Source: an uncultured Oscillospiraceae bacterium (GTDB taxonomy: Bacteria; Bacillota; Clostridia; Oscillospirales; Oscillospiraceae). Taken from it: a DNA stretch of 64,000 nt. The stretch lies in assembly GCA_934572335.1 (NCBI GenBank), contig CAKTKU010000010.1:1-64000 (forward strand), written 5' to 3'. This document shows, in pieces, positions 32,521 to 40,720 of this stretch. Both the position numbers and the translations under genes were made by a program. A model generated the notes under the pieces. That model saw only the letters and a program-made list of their open reading frames with translations, made no database searches and was not told the DNA's origin. Position 1 is the stretch's first letter; every line of letters starts with the position of its first letter.

Positions 32521-32564
32521 AAAAAGCCCGCAGCACCATTGATTTCGTGGTGCCGCGGGCTTTT
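32521..32564. terminator. bidirectional terminator shared by the lipid kinase gene and an antisense-strand RNA
   Basis: Arms about 17 bp (AAAAAGCCCGC-A-GCACCA against TGGTGC-C-GCGGGCTTTT, one mismatch) with a 9-nt loop. T-runs occur on both sides, so it can stop transcription from both directions. Confidence 0.88.
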
Positions 32565-32666
32565 GTGCTCTTATGAAAAGAAGTAATCGCCGCTCCCTCA
32601 ACAAGTCCGGCGATCACTTCAAAAGCTATTTAGGGAGCTAACCGTCAACCGGCAGTGCCTTTTTAT
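32521..32666 (-). ncRNA. putative free-standing small RNA with H-type pseudoknot
   Basis: On the minus strand a consensus promoter (32673-32702) is followed by about 145 nt with no ORF or ribosome site and then an intrinsic terminator (32521-32564). The RNA can form a 13-bp stem (32608-32620 with 32580-32592, one mismatch) whose loop pairs with the upstream hexamer (32632-32637 with 32593-32598). The two stems abut with no gap, which is the geometry of a coaxially stacked H-type pseudoknot. No gene follows on this strand, so it is not a leader. I do not recognise the family. Confidence 0.6.
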
Positions 32667-32672
32667 GTATTC

Positions 32673-32702
32673 ATTATACATCCCACCCCGCGCCTTTGTC
32701 AA
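32673..32702 (-). promoter_or_regulatory. sigma-A promoter of the small RNA
   Basis: Minus-strand TTGACA (32697-32702), 18-nt spacer, TATAAT (32673-32678). Both hexamers match the consensus fully. Confidence 0.8.
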
Positions 32703-32726
32703 GCGCCGAGGGCATATATCACGACA

Positions 32727-32757
32727 AAAACCCCGGAAGCGATCGCTTCCGGGGTTT
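32727..32757 (-). terminator. palindromic terminator of tRNA-Arg
   Basis: A perfect inverted repeat with 15-16-bp arms (32727-32742 / 32743-32758) adjoining the tRNA-Arg CCA. On the minus strand it ends in a T-run (positions 32730 to 32726). Confidence 0.8.
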
Positions 32758-32834
32758 TGGCACGCCGTAAGGGATTCGAACCCCTGACCTTCTGGTCCGT
32801 AGCCAGACGCTCTATCCAGCTGAGCTAACGGCGC
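32758..32834 (-). tRNA. tRNA-Arg (ACG)
   Basis: A 77-nt cloverleaf on the minus strand. Acceptor GCGCCGT pairs with ACGGCGT (first pair G-U), the anticodon loop is CTACGGA (ACG, arginine CGN), the T-loop has GGTTCGAATCC, and CCA is at 32758-32760. It has its own promoter and terminator. Confidence 0.95.
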
Positions 32835-32857
32835 ATATCTCATTCGAGAGCTTAGTT

Positions 32858-32886
32858 ATATTAGCACAGCCGGAGGGGAATTGCAA
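32858..32886 (-). promoter_or_regulatory. sigma-A promoter of tRNA-Arg
   Basis: Minus-strand TTGCAA (32881-32886), 17-nt spacer, TAATAT (32858-32863). Confidence 0.75.
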
Positions 32887-32986
32887 GGGGTTTTTTAAAT
32901 TTTTTTCAGAAATCTCGGATAAACCGTCATCGTCGCAGATATTGCCGCCGTATTCCGCCGCAGTCTCCGCGCCCGATAGTCCGATT

Positions 32987-33154
32987 TTACCAGCCCATCG
33001 CGGCGGAAATTGAATCGGCGACCTCGCCCATGGTCTTGAGCGTCTTGCCGACAACGCTCTTCACGCCGTGCTTTCTCGGGCGCATCGCGTATGCCGCGCA
33101 CCCGCCGACGATAAGCCCCATACCCATGCCCACGTAGAAGTTCTTCTTGTTCAT
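32987..33154 (-). CDS. small conserved-looking membrane-associated protein, 55 residues
   Basis: A 55-residue protein with a glycine-rich hydrophobic segment (about 5-23, FYVGMGMGLIVGGCAAYAM), a basic patch (RPRKHG), and an amphipathic end (KTLKTMGEVADSISAAMGW). This resembles short YtxH-like or single-span proteins common in Clostridia. ATG 33154 is chosen because AAAGGA lies about 11 nt upstream; a longer frame has no ribosome site. It is monocistronic and lies divergent to the YmdB gene. Function unknown. Confidence 0.65.
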   Translation of the reverse strand: MNKKNFYVGMGMGLIVGGCAAYAMRPRKHGVKSVVGKTLKTMGEVADSISAAMGW

Positions 33155-33215
33155 TTCTCTGCCATCCTTTCGCAAAGCAAATTTATATTGCGCAATTATT
33201 ATGTGCATAAATGCA

Positions 33216-33245
33216 TTGATTGACCTATGTAAATTGTGGTACAAT
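33216..33245 (+). promoter_or_regulatory. promoter of the YmdB operon
   Basis: TTGATT (33216-33221), 18-nt spacer, TACAAT (33240-33245), about 50 nt before the YmdB start. Confidence 0.65.
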
Positions 33246-33296
33246 AAGAAAAATTAAAGTTTGGGGAAAAAGATTTCCTTATACGGAGGATAAGCT

Positions 33297-34070
33297 ATGA
33301 GCGTTAAAATTCTGGCCGTGGGCGATGTGTGCGGCGAGCCCGGACTGGATTTCCTGACCGCGCGGCTGCGCGACTATAAGCGCGAGCACGACATCGCCTT
33401 TACCGTCGTCAACGGCGAAAACACAAACGTCGTCGGCATCACGCCGAAGCAGGCGGACGCGCTGTTCCGCGCCGGGGCGGACGTTGTGACGCTGGGCAAC
33501 CACACGTGGACGCGCACGGAGCTGCGCCCCTATCTTGACGAGCGGCGGCGCATACTGCGCCCGGCGAACTTTGGCCCGCAGTGCCCAGGCAAGGGCATCA
33601 ATGTTTACTCCACGCCGTTCGGGGACGTGTGCGTGCTCAACCTGCTCGGGCGCTTCACGCTCGACACCAACACCGATAACCCCTTCGTCATTGCCGACGG
33701 GTACATGGCGGAGATAAAGGAAAAGATCATCCTGGTGGACTTTCACGCCGAGGGCACGAGCGAGAAGCGCGCAATGGGCTTCATGCTCGACGGGCGGGCG
33801 AGCGCCGTATGGGGGACGCACACGCACGTGCAGACCTCGGACGCCGCCGTGCTGCCCAACGGCACCGGGTACATCACGGATCTCGGCATGACAGGTCCGA
33901 TAAACTCCGTGCTCGGCATCGACCCGATGCAGAGCATCGGCAAGTTCATGGGCGACCCTCCCCGGCGCTACGAGTCGGCAAAGGGTCCGTGCATGATGGA
34001 GGGCTGCATATTTGAGATAGACCCGGAGACGGGCAGATGTCTCAGCGCGGAGGCGATAAGGCTGAAATGA
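33297..34070 (+). CDS. YmdB-family metallophosphoesterase
   Basis: 257 residues. Metal-site motifs of the family are ordered as expected: GDVCGEPG (about 8-15), VNGEN (about 38-42), LGNHTW (about 65-70), DFHAEGTSEK (about 148-157), and GTHTHVQTSD (about 173-182). YmdB of Bacillus hydrolyses cyclic nucleotides and affects development and RNA turnover. The gene is not next to rny here; instead it heads an operon with SbcD- and YhaN-like genes, and its stop overlaps the next start (ATGA). Confidence 0.92.
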   Translation: MSVKILAVGDVCGEPGLDFLTARLRDYKREHDIAFTVVNGENTNVVGITPKQADALFRAGADVVTLGNHTWTRTELRPYLDERRRILRPANFGPQCPGKGINVYSTPFGDVCVLNLLGRFTLDTNTDNPFVIADGYMAEIKEKIILVDFHAEGTSEKRAMGFMLDGRASAVWGTHTHVQTSDAAVLPNGTGYITDLGMTGPINSVLGIDPMQSIGKFMGDPPRRYESAKGPCMMEGCIFEIDPETGRCLSAEAIRLK

Positions 34071-35182
34071 GCACACTGAGGATCCTTCACTCCGCCGATC
34101 TGCACCTTGACTCCCCGTTCGAGGGGCTGACGCGCGGGAAGGCGACAATACGCCGCGCGGAGCAGCGCCAGCTGCTCACGCGGATGGCAGAGCTGGCGCG
34201 GACGGAAAACGTCGACCTTGTGCTGCTCGCGGGCGATCTGCTGGACAGCGAGAGCACGTATCTTGAGACCGGCGAGGAGCTGCTGCGCAGCTTGCAGGGC
34301 ATGGGCGTGCCTGTGTTCATCGCGCCGGGGAATCACGATCATATCTCCCACCGCTCGCCGTATACGCGCCTCAAGCTGCCCGGCAACGTGCACGTTTTCA
34401 CTGAAAACGAGATCTCCTGCATGGAGCTGCCGGAGCTGGGCGCGCGCGTCTACGGTGCGGCATTCACCGACACGAAAAGCCGTGCGCTGCTCTCCGGCTT
34501 CACGGCGGAGCGCGCCGAAGGCGTATTCAACATACTCTGTCTGCACGGTGAGGTCGGCGCGCCAAGCTCGCCCTACGACCCCATCACCGCGGAAGAGCTC
34601 GCCGCCTCCGGCATGGACTACGCCGCGCTGGGGCATATCCACAAGGCGAGCGGTCTCATGCAGGCAGGCGGGACATACTATTCATGGCCGGGCTGCCCGG
34701 AGGGGCGCGGCTTTGACGAGACGGGCGAGAAGACCGTCAACATCGTTGAGCTATCCGACGGCGGCTGCACGCTGGAGGAGGTCAGCATCGCCGCGCGGCG
34801 GTATGAGGTGCTGACGGCGGACGTGACCGGCTCCGACCCGCTGCTCGCGGTGCACACGCTGCTGCCGGACGAGACCGTGCGCGACATATACCGCATCGTG
34901 CTCACCGGCGAGACCGCGCAGGCGCCGGACATAAACCGCCTGTACGACAGCCTGTCGGAGCTGTTTTTCGATTTGCAGATACGCGACCGCACCCATGTGC
35001 GCCGCAGTGTATGGGAGCGCGCGGGCGAGGACAGTCTGCGTGGGATATTCCTCATGAAGCTGAAAAAGCTCTACGACGAGGCGGCGGACGATGCCGCGCG
35101 CGAGCGCGCCGAACAGGCGGCGCGCTGGGGTCTTGCGGCGCTGGACAACGCCGAGGAGGTGGTGCGCCATGAAGATAAATAA
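34067..35182 (+). CDS. SbcD/YhaO-like DNA repair metallophosphoesterase
   Basis: 371 residues. The calcineurin-like nuclease motifs are HSADLHLDSPF (about 7-17), AGDLLD (about 53-58), APGNHDHIS (about 92-100), LCLHGE (about 160-165) and GHIHK (about 191-195). A C-terminal capping region follows. It likely forms a nuclease complex with the ATPase encoded next, like YhaO with YhaN or SbcD with SbcC. ATG 34067 overlaps the YmdB stop as ATGA, and AAGG lies 5 nt upstream. The end overlaps the ATPase gene by 14 nt. Confidence 0.88.
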   Translation: MSTLRILHSADLHLDSPFEGLTRGKATIRRAEQRQLLTRMAELARTENVDLVLLAGDLLDSESTYLETGEELLRSLQGMGVPVFIAPGNHDHISHRSPYTRLKLPGNVHVFTENEISCMELPELGARVYGAAFTDTKSRALLSGFTAERAEGVFNILCLHGEVGAPSSPYDPITAEELAASGMDYAALGHIHKASGLMQAGGTYYSWPGCPEGRGFDETGEKTVNIVELSDGGCTLEEVSIAARRYEVLTADVTGSDPLLAVHTLLPDETVRDIYRIVLTGETAQAPDINRLYDSLSELFFDLQIRDRTHVRRSVWERAGEDSLRGIFLMKLKKLYDEAADDAARERAEQAARWGLAALDNAEEVVRHEDK

Positions 35183-37085
35183 GCTGACCGCATCATTTGG
35201 CAAGCTTGAAAACGAGACGCTGAGCTTTCATCCGGGGCTGAACGTCATATACGCGCCCAACGAGAGCGGCAAATCCACCTGGTGCGCGTTCATCCGCGCG
35301 ATGCTCTACGGCGTGGATTCGTCCGAGCGCTCGCGCGCGGGGTATCTGCCCGATAAGCTGCGCTACGCCCCATGGTCGGGCGCGCCGATGGAGGGCAGCA
35401 TGGAGCTGACCTCCGACCGTTTTGACATCACCATAACGCGCACGACGAAGGCAAAGGGCGCGCCGATGCGCGAGTTCACCGCAACATATACCGACAGCAA
35501 TGTCCCCGTGGAGGGCGTGACCGGCGCGAACGCCGGAGAGATGCTGACAGGCGTGAGCCGGGACGTGTTCTGCCGCAGTGCGTTCATCGCGCAGGGCACC
35601 GTCGCCGTGACAGGCAGCCCGGAGCTTGAGCGGCGCATAAGCTCCATCGTCTCCACCGGGGAGGAGCAGACCTCCTACACCGAGGCGGACGAGACGCTGC
35701 GCGCGTGGCAGCGCAAGCGCCGCTTCAACCGGCGCGGCTACCTGCCGGAGCTTGAGGCAAAAATGGACGACACACAGCGGCTTCTCTGCACGATGGACAG
35801 CACCGTGGACGAGATAGACACGCTTGAGACCCAGCTTGACGATATCGCCGAGCGCTGCACCGCGCTTGAGGCCTCCGTGACCGACAGCCGCAAGCGCCAG
35901 CGGCGTGAATCGCTGGAAAAGCTCAGCGGCGGGCGGGCGGAGCTGCGCGCCGCGGGCGAGGCGCACGACAGCGCGCTGGCGGAGCTGGCACAGGCAAAGG
36001 ACGCTTACCGCGCCGGTCCCTTCGGCGCGATAAGTGCGGACGAGGCGGACGAGCGCGCAGCGGACGACCTTGCCGAGCTGGACGCTCTGCGCGCAAAGAG
36101 CCGCCCGAAGGGTACGCCGTGGGCGGCGGTGATCTGCTTCATCCTCGCCGTCGCTGGCGCGGCGCTGTACACGCATTTTCAGTCAGTCGCGCTCATCATG
36201 TTCGCCGCGCTCTTCTGCGTGGCGGCGGTCGTGCTGCTGATGCGGTATTCAAAGCTCCGCCGCGCGGCGGCGGATGCGCGCGATCAGCGCCACAGGATAT
36301 TAGACCGCTACGGCGCGCGGTCAGCGTCGGATATACGCCGCGCGCTGGAGAACCAGCGGGAGCTCTGCACCGCGCTGGAGAGCGCGCAGGAAGAAGAGCG
36401 GCGCACGCGCGAGGCCTACGAGGCGGCGCGCGAGCGGCAGGAGCATCTGGAGGAGGCCGCGCTTGGCGAGCTGGACTTTTCCGGCGGAAGCTCAGAGGCC
36501 GCGCGGCTCAGCCGCCAGCTTGCCGCCGAGCGGCAGAATGCGGAGCTTATCTCCGCGAAGATCGCATCCCTGCGCGGCAAGCTCGCCGCCGTGGGCGACC
36601 CGCTTGTCCTGGCGAGCGACCTCAAGTCAATGGAGGAAGAATACGACGCGCTGAACGACGAGTACGACGCGCTCACCCTAGCGGCGGACACCCTGCGCGC
36701 TGCCGACAGCGAACTGCAAAGCCGCTTCTCCCCACAGCTGGGGAAGCTCGCGGCGCAGTACATGTCGTTCATGACCGGCGGGCGCTATTCCGACGTGCTG
36801 ATCGACCGGGATTTTTCCGCCCGCACCAAGACGCAGGACGACACCGTCGCCCGCGACAGCGAGTATCTGAGCGCGGGGACGCTGGATCTTATGTATCTGG
36901 CGGTGCGCCTCGCGGTGTGCGAGCTTGCCATGCCCGCGGGCGAGGCCTGTCCGCTGATAATTGATGACGCGCTCGTTAATCTCGACGAGGAGCGGCTGAA
37001 GCAGGCGATGGCGCTGCTGCGCGAGCTTTCGCGGCGCAGACAGGTCATACTCTTCACCTGCCGCGAGGTACCCACCGGCGCGTAA
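35169..37085 (+). CDS. YhaN-like SMC/Rad50-type ATPase
   Basis: 638 residues. Walker A APNESGKST (29-37) sits in the N-terminal ABC half. Long coiled-coil arms follow (about 170-320 and 385-560), interrupted by two membrane-spanning segments (about 340-385, WAAVICFILAVAGAAL then ALIMFAALFCVAAVVLLM). The C-terminal half has SAGTLDLMYLAVRLA and Walker B PLIIDDALVNLD. A membrane pair in the middle of the coiled coil is a known feature of YhaN-type proteins. With the nuclease encoded upstream it should process DNA ends near the membrane. Confidence 0.87.
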   Translation: MKINKLTASFGKLENETLSFHPGLNVIYAPNESGKSTWCAFIRAMLYGVDSSERSRAGYLPDKLRYAPWSGAPMEGSMELTSDRFDITITRTTKAKGAPMREFTATYTDSNVPVEGVTGANAGEMLTGVSRDVFCRSAFIAQGTVAVTGSPELERRISSIVSTGEEQTSYTEADETLRAWQRKRRFNRRGYLPELEAKMDDTQRLLCTMDSTVDEIDTLETQLDDIAERCTALEASVTDSRKRQRRESLEKLSGGRAELRAAGEAHDSALAELAQAKDAYRAGPFGAISADEADERAADDLAELDALRAKSRPKGTPWAAVICFILAVAGAALYTHFQSVALIMFAALFCVAAVVLLMRYSKLRRAAADARDQRHRILDRYGARSASDIRRALENQRELCTALESAQEEERRTREAYEAARERQEHLEEAALGELDFSGGSSEAARLSRQLAAERQNAELISAKIASLRGKLAAVGDPLVLASDLKSMEEEYDALNDEYDALTLAADTLRAADSELQSRFSPQLGKLAAQYMSFMTGGRYSDVLIDRDFSARTKTQDDTVARDSEYLSAGTLDLMYLAVRLAVCELAMPAGEACPLIIDDALVNLDEERLKQAMALLRELSRRRQVILFTCREVPTGA

Positions 37086-37103
37086 CGTCCATATACGCAC
37101 AAA

Positions 37104-37132
37104 GCCCTCCCGCGCGGCATACGCGGGAGGGC
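37104..37132 (+). terminator. terminator between the YhaN-like and dCMP deaminase genes
   Basis: Eleven-bp arms GCCCTCCCGCG / CGCGGGAGGGC, 7-nt loop. The following GTAATTTA is only a weak U-run. It may act in both directions. Confidence 0.6.
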
Positions 37133-37148
37133 GTAATTTACGGATACA

Positions 37149-37640
37149 TTATATTTTAATAGTGTCAAATATTGAATCGTCGTTCTCTATCCAGTCGCTG
37201 ACCATGATGGTCTTGTACTCCGCGGCAGTCACGCGAATGTCGACGCGCTCTATCCCGGCGTTTATGATCTGCCGCTTGCACATTGAGCAGCTCATCGCGT
37301 CGCCCAGAAGCTCATTTGTGCGCGCGTCGCGCCCGACGAGGTAGAGCGTCGCGCCGATCATGTCGCGCCGTGAGGCGGAAATGATGGCGTTCGCCTCGGC
37401 ATGGACGCTGCGGCACAGCTCGTAGCGCTCCCCGGAGGGTATCTTAAGCGTTTCTCGCGTGCACACGCCAAGATCGCTGCAATTGCGGCGGCCGCGCGGC
37501 GCGCCGTTATAGCCGGTGGAGATTATCTCGTCGCTCCGCACGATTATCGCGCCGTACTTGCGCCTGAGGCAGGTGGAGCGCTCCAGAACGGAGTCGGCAA
37601 TGTCGAGATAATAGTTCTGTTTGCTGGTGCGGCTGTCCAT
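37149..37640 (-). CDS. deoxycytidylate deaminase (ComEB-like)
   Basis: 163 residues of the cytidine/deoxycytidylate deaminase fold. Zinc and proton-relay residues are H80 and E82 in VHAEANAI, plus C118 and C121 in SCSMCKR. Substrate-loop residues GYNGAPRG (43-50) support dCMP rather than free cytidine. It converts dCMP to dUMP for dTTP synthesis. Monocistronic, convergent with the YhaN-like gene. Confidence 0.9.
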   Translation of the reverse strand: MDSRTSKQNYYLDIADSVLERSTCLRRKYGAIIVRSDEIISTGYNGAPRGRRNCSDLGVCTRETLKIPSGERYELCRSVHAEANAIISASRRDMIGATLYLVGRDARTNELLGDAMSCSMCKRQIINAGIERVDIRVTAAEYKTIMVSDWIENDDSIFDTIKI

Positions 37641-37782
37641 GATATGCCCTCCTGTGGGTGTGGTTTTTTCATTATTATAGTCTAAGTGCCGCGCAAAGGC
37701 AAGAAAAAAGACCGGCGGGCGTATTTCTATCTTTCATATTTGGCTATGGATTTTTATCTGGCGCTGTGCTATACTGCAAAAT

Positions 37783-38466
37783 ATGAACAAGAGAAATTAC
37801 CAGAAAGAGCTTGACAGGATAATTCAAAAGCGCGGCAAACGCATGCCGCGCGTGCTGCTGCACAGCTGCTGCGGTCCGTGTTCCAGCGCCGTGCTGGAAT
37901 ACCTGACGCAGTATTTTGACGTGACGCTGCTTTGGTACAACCCCAACGTCTACCCCAAGGAGGAGTTCGACCGCCGCTTCAAAACGCAGGTGGAGATCAT
38001 CGAAAAGATGGGGCTTGCCGACCGGGTGAGCGTGCTGGCGGAGCCGTGGAAGAGCGAGGACTACTACGCGCGCATAAAGGGGCTGGAGGCGGAGCCCGAG
38101 GGCGGCAGGCGCTGTGCGGAGTGCTTCCGTGTGCGCCTTTTGGAGACCGCGCGCCTCGCCAAGCATTACGGCTTTGATTATTTCTGCACAACGCTGACCC
38201 TCTCGCGCCATAAGAATGCCGAGCTTATCAACACCATCGGCGAGGAGATCGGGCGCGCCGTCGGCGTGAGCTGGCTGCCGTCGGATTTCAAAAAGCGCGA
38301 CGGGGAGAACCGCTCTGTTGAGTTGAGCGAGCAGTACGGCATATACCGGCAGCTCTACTGCGGGTGCGAATTCTCACTGCACCGCAGGGAAGATGTCGCA
38401 GCGGAGCACGCCGCAAAGCAAAACGACCACAGTGAAAACGAGGAAAACAAGACCAATGAAAAATAA
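37783..38466 (+). CDS. queH: epoxyqueuosine reductase QueH
   Basis: 227 residues of the QueH (DUF208) family. Cysteines typical of the metal and Fe-S sites are C29, C30 and C33 (SCCGPC), the pair in RRCAECFR (about 111 and 114), and YCGCEF. It performs the last step of queuosine formation in tRNA, replacing QueG. An extended -10 (TGCTATACT, about 37761) precedes a near-leaderless start. The 3' end overlaps the QueT gene, pairing enzyme with importer. Confidence 0.9.
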   Translation: MNKRNYQKELDRIIQKRGKRMPRVLLHSCCGPCSSAVLEYLTQYFDVTLLWYNPNVYPKEEFDRRFKTQVEIIEKMGLADRVSVLAEPWKSEDYYARIKGLEAEPEGGRRCAECFRVRLLETARLAKHYGFDYFCTTLTLSRHKNAELINTIGEEIGRAVGVSWLPSDFKKRDGENRSVELSEQYGIYRQLYCGCEFSLHRREDVAAEHAAKQNDHSENEENKTNEK

Positions 38467-38980
38467 GACCCGTGTACTCTGTGCCGCCGCCGTCATCGGC
38501 GCGGCCTACGCTGTCATGACCATCGCCCTCGCGCCGATAAGCTACGGCGCGTTGCAGTTCCGCGTGTCGGAGGCGCTGTGCATCATGCCGCTGTTCATTC
38601 CGGGGACGGCATGGGGGCTCGCCGCCGGGTGCGTGCTTGCAAACCTTCTGACCGGCAATATATTCGACATCATCTTCGGCTCGCTCGCCACGCTCGCCGC
38701 GGCGTTCTGCACCGCCGCGATCGGCAGACGCGGCAGCACCCGCCTTATAACACTCGCGGGCTGCATGATGCCGGTGGTGTTCAACGCCGTTGTCGTTGGC
38801 GCGGTGATAACTCAGGCCTATAACGGCATGGACATATTCTCGCACCTCGGCGTGTTCGCGCTCAACGCGGCACAGGTTGGACTGGGCGAGCTTGGGGTGA
38901 TGCTGCTCATCGGCTACCCGCTCGCGCGCTTCCTGCCGCGTCAGGCGTTTTTCAGCGACTTTGTGGAAAAGTGTAAATGA
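38456..38980 (+). CDS. QueT-family queuosine-precursor transporter (ECF S component)
   Basis: 174 residues, about six membrane spans. The QueT family has an N-terminal helix AAAVIGAAYAVMTIAL and a LQFRVSEAL loop that is well conserved. It binds a queuosine precursor such as preQ1 or queuine and couples to an energy-coupling factor module not encoded here. ATG 38456 overlaps the QueH gene by 11 nt. The shared transcript links uptake with the final reduction step. Confidence 0.85.
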   Translation: MKNKTRVLCAAAVIGAAYAVMTIALAPISYGALQFRVSEALCIMPLFIPGTAWGLAAGCVLANLLTGNIFDIIFGSLATLAAAFCTAAIGRRGSTRLITLAGCMMPVVFNAVVVGAVITQAYNGMDIFSHLGVFALNAAQVGLGELGVMLLIGYPLARFLPRQAFFSDFVEKCK

Positions 38981-39017
38981 CCGCTACTATATAAATATCG
39001 AAAGGAAAAAGGAAACA

Positions 39018-39893
39018 ATGAAAGTTCGCAAAGCCATAATCCCCGCCGCAGGGCTCGGCACGAGGCTTCTGCCCAACACCAAGAGCATCCCCAAGGAAAT
39101 GCTGCCGCTGGTGGACAAGCCCGTCATCCAGTACATAGTGGAGGAGGCAGTGTCCGCCGGTGTTGAGGAAATACTCATCATCACCAACCGCGGCAAATCC
39201 CCCATTGAGGACTACTTTGACTACGCCCCCGACCTTGAGGAGCGCCTGATACGCGACGGCAAGGTCAAGGACGCGGAGACCGTGCGCCGCGTCGCCGACA
39301 TGGCGGATATTTTCTTCCTGCGCCAGAAGGAGACGAAGGGGCTTGGGCACGCGGTGTGGCGCGCAAAGACCTTCGTCGGCGACGAGCCGTTCGCCATTCT
39401 CCTCGGCGACGACATCATGCTGGCGGAAAAGCCCGTTCTCAAGCAGCTCGTCGAGGCGGCGGAGGTGAACGAGTGCTCCGCCATTGCCATCCGCGAGCAG
39501 CCGGACAGCCAGATCACGAAATACTCCTCCGTCAAGCTTGAGGAGAAGCTGGGCGAGCGCGTATACCGCATCAGCGACATGAACGAGAAGCCGACGCTTG
39601 AAGAGAAGTTCTCGAACTTCGCCATCATGGGGCGCTACGTCCTCACGCCCGCCATCTTCGATATTCTCGGGCACACCGCGCCCGGACGCAACAACGAGAT
39701 ACAGCTCACCGACGGCATGAAGGAGCTGTGCCACATGGAAAAGATGTGCGCGGTCGACTTTGAGGGCCGCCGCTACGACACCGGCAACCTCAAGGGCTAC
39801 CTCGAATCCACCATCGACTTCGCGCTTCAGAACGAGGAGGCCGGCGAATGGCTGCGCCAGTTCATCATCGACAAGGCAGAAATGCTGAAATAA
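39018..39893 (+). CDS. galU: UTP--glucose-1-phosphate uridylyltransferase
   Basis: 291 residues. The nucleotide-binding start is IIPAAGLGTRLLP (7-19), followed by TKSIPKEMLPLVDKPVIQY. ETKGLGHAVW (about 100-109) and LGDDIM (about 121-126) also match GalU/GtaB. It makes UDP-glucose for wall polymers and glycolipids. ATG 39018 has AAAAAGGAAAC upstream. It is a single gene ending just before the TPP-riboswitch promoter. Confidence 0.95.
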   Translation: MKVRKAIIPAAGLGTRLLPNTKSIPKEMLPLVDKPVIQYIVEEAVSAGVEEILIITNRGKSPIEDYFDYAPDLEERLIRDGKVKDAETVRRVADMADIFFLRQKETKGLGHAVWRAKTFVGDEPFAILLGDDIMLAEKPVLKQLVEAAEVNECSAIAIREQPDSQITKYSSVKLEEKLGERVYRISDMNEKPTLEEKFSNFAIMGRYVLTPAIFDILGHTAPGRNNEIQLTDGMKELCHMEKMCAVDFEGRRYDTGNLKGYLESTIDFALQNEEAGEWLRQFIIDKAEMLK

Positions 39894-39896
39894 CTG

Positions 39897-39925
39897 TTGA
39901 CAAAGCGCGAGTCATGGATTATTAT
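39897..39925 (+). promoter_or_regulatory. promoter of the thiamine unit
   Basis: TTGACA (39897-39902), 17-nt spacer, TATTAT (39920-39925), directly after the galU stop codon. Confidence 0.85.
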
Positions 39926-39943
39926 GTCTCTTGGCAAAACTAA

Positions 39944-40040
39944 ATAAGGGGTGCTGGGTCTCTCCCGGCTGAGACGGAGCTAATTGATGCTCCGGTACCC
40001 TCATACCTGATCCGGATAATGCCGGCGTAGGAAACATCAG
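39944..40040 (+). ncRNA. TPP (THI-box) riboswitch
   Basis: Conserved THI elements are in order: GGGGTGCTGG, CTGAGA, TACCCTCA, ACCTGATCCGGATAATGCCG and GGCGTAGGAAA. It lies between the promoter and an intrinsic terminator upstream of thiT. It should sense thiamine pyrophosphate and turn off the thiT and thiN genes when it is abundant. Confidence 0.95.
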
Positions 40041-40052
40041 ATACGTCAACAG

Positions 40053-40090
40053 AGCGCAGGATCAAGTGATTTTTGATCCTGCGCTTTTTT
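40053..40090 (+). terminator. riboswitch-controlled terminator
   Basis: Thirteen-bp arms AGCGCAGGATCAA / TTGATCCTGCGCT with a 7-nt loop and TTTTTT after it. This implies transcription attenuation. Confidence 0.9.
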
Positions 40091-40137
40091 GCGTATGTGT
40101 GCTTCCGGAAAACTATTTTTTCATGGAGGTCAGAAAA

Positions 40138-40707
40138 ATGAAAAGCTACTCCCATCTCAAGCTTCGCGCCCTGTGCGAGGGCGCACTCCTCGTGGCTCTG
40201 GCGCAGGTGCTGGGCTACATCAAGCTCTTTGAGCTGCCGCAGGGCGGCTCGGTGTGCCTGAGCATGCTGCCGATATTCATCTACTGCGCACGCTGGGGCT
40301 TCGGCCCGGGTATGCTGGCAAGCTTTGCGTTCAGCCTTCTTCAGCTTCTGCTCGACGGCGCATACGCCTTCGGCTGGCAGTCGATGCTGGGCGACTATAT
40401 CGTCGCGTTCACGGTGCTGGGTCTGGCGGGTCTCTTCCACGGGAAGAAGAACGGCTTCTTCATCGGCTCCGTCGTCGGCTCCGCCGCGCGCTTCCTCGTG
40501 CACTACGTCGTCGGCGCGACCGTCTGGGGCGAATATATGCCCGACACGTTCTTCGGCATGACCATGACCACCCCGTGGTTCTACTCCGCGCTCTACAACG
40601 GCAGCTACATGGTGCTCGACCTTGTGATCTGCCTTGTTGTGGGCTGGCTACTGTGGAAGCCGCTGGGCAAGTACATCCGCGGCGAGGATATCCCCGCAAA
40701 GGCGTAA
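40138..40707 (+). CDS. thiT: thiamine ECF transporter S component
   Basis: 189 residues, about six membrane spans. Family landmarks include LPQGGSVCLSMLPIF (about 40-54), ARWGFGPG and GAYAFGWQSMLGDY. It binds thiamine at the outer face and passes it to the shared ECF module. ATG 40138 follows GGAGGTCAGAAAA. It lies under a TPP riboswitch and is followed by a hairpin and the thiN gene. Confidence 0.93.
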   Translation: MKSYSHLKLRALCEGALLVALAQVLGYIKLFELPQGGSVCLSMLPIFIYCARWGFGPGMLASFAFSLLQLLLDGAYAFGWQSMLGDYIVAFTVLGLAGLFHGKKNGFFIGSVVGSAARFLVHYVVGATVWGEYMPDTFFGMTMTTPWFYSALYNGSYMVLDLVICLVVGWLLWKPLGKYIRGEDIPAKA

Positions 40708-40720
40708 ACCATCTGTATTT

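Noticed and set aside
32619..32843. 74-codon minus frame through tRNA-Arg
   Set aside because: It translates the tRNA and palindrome and gives a typical tRNA-derived artefact.
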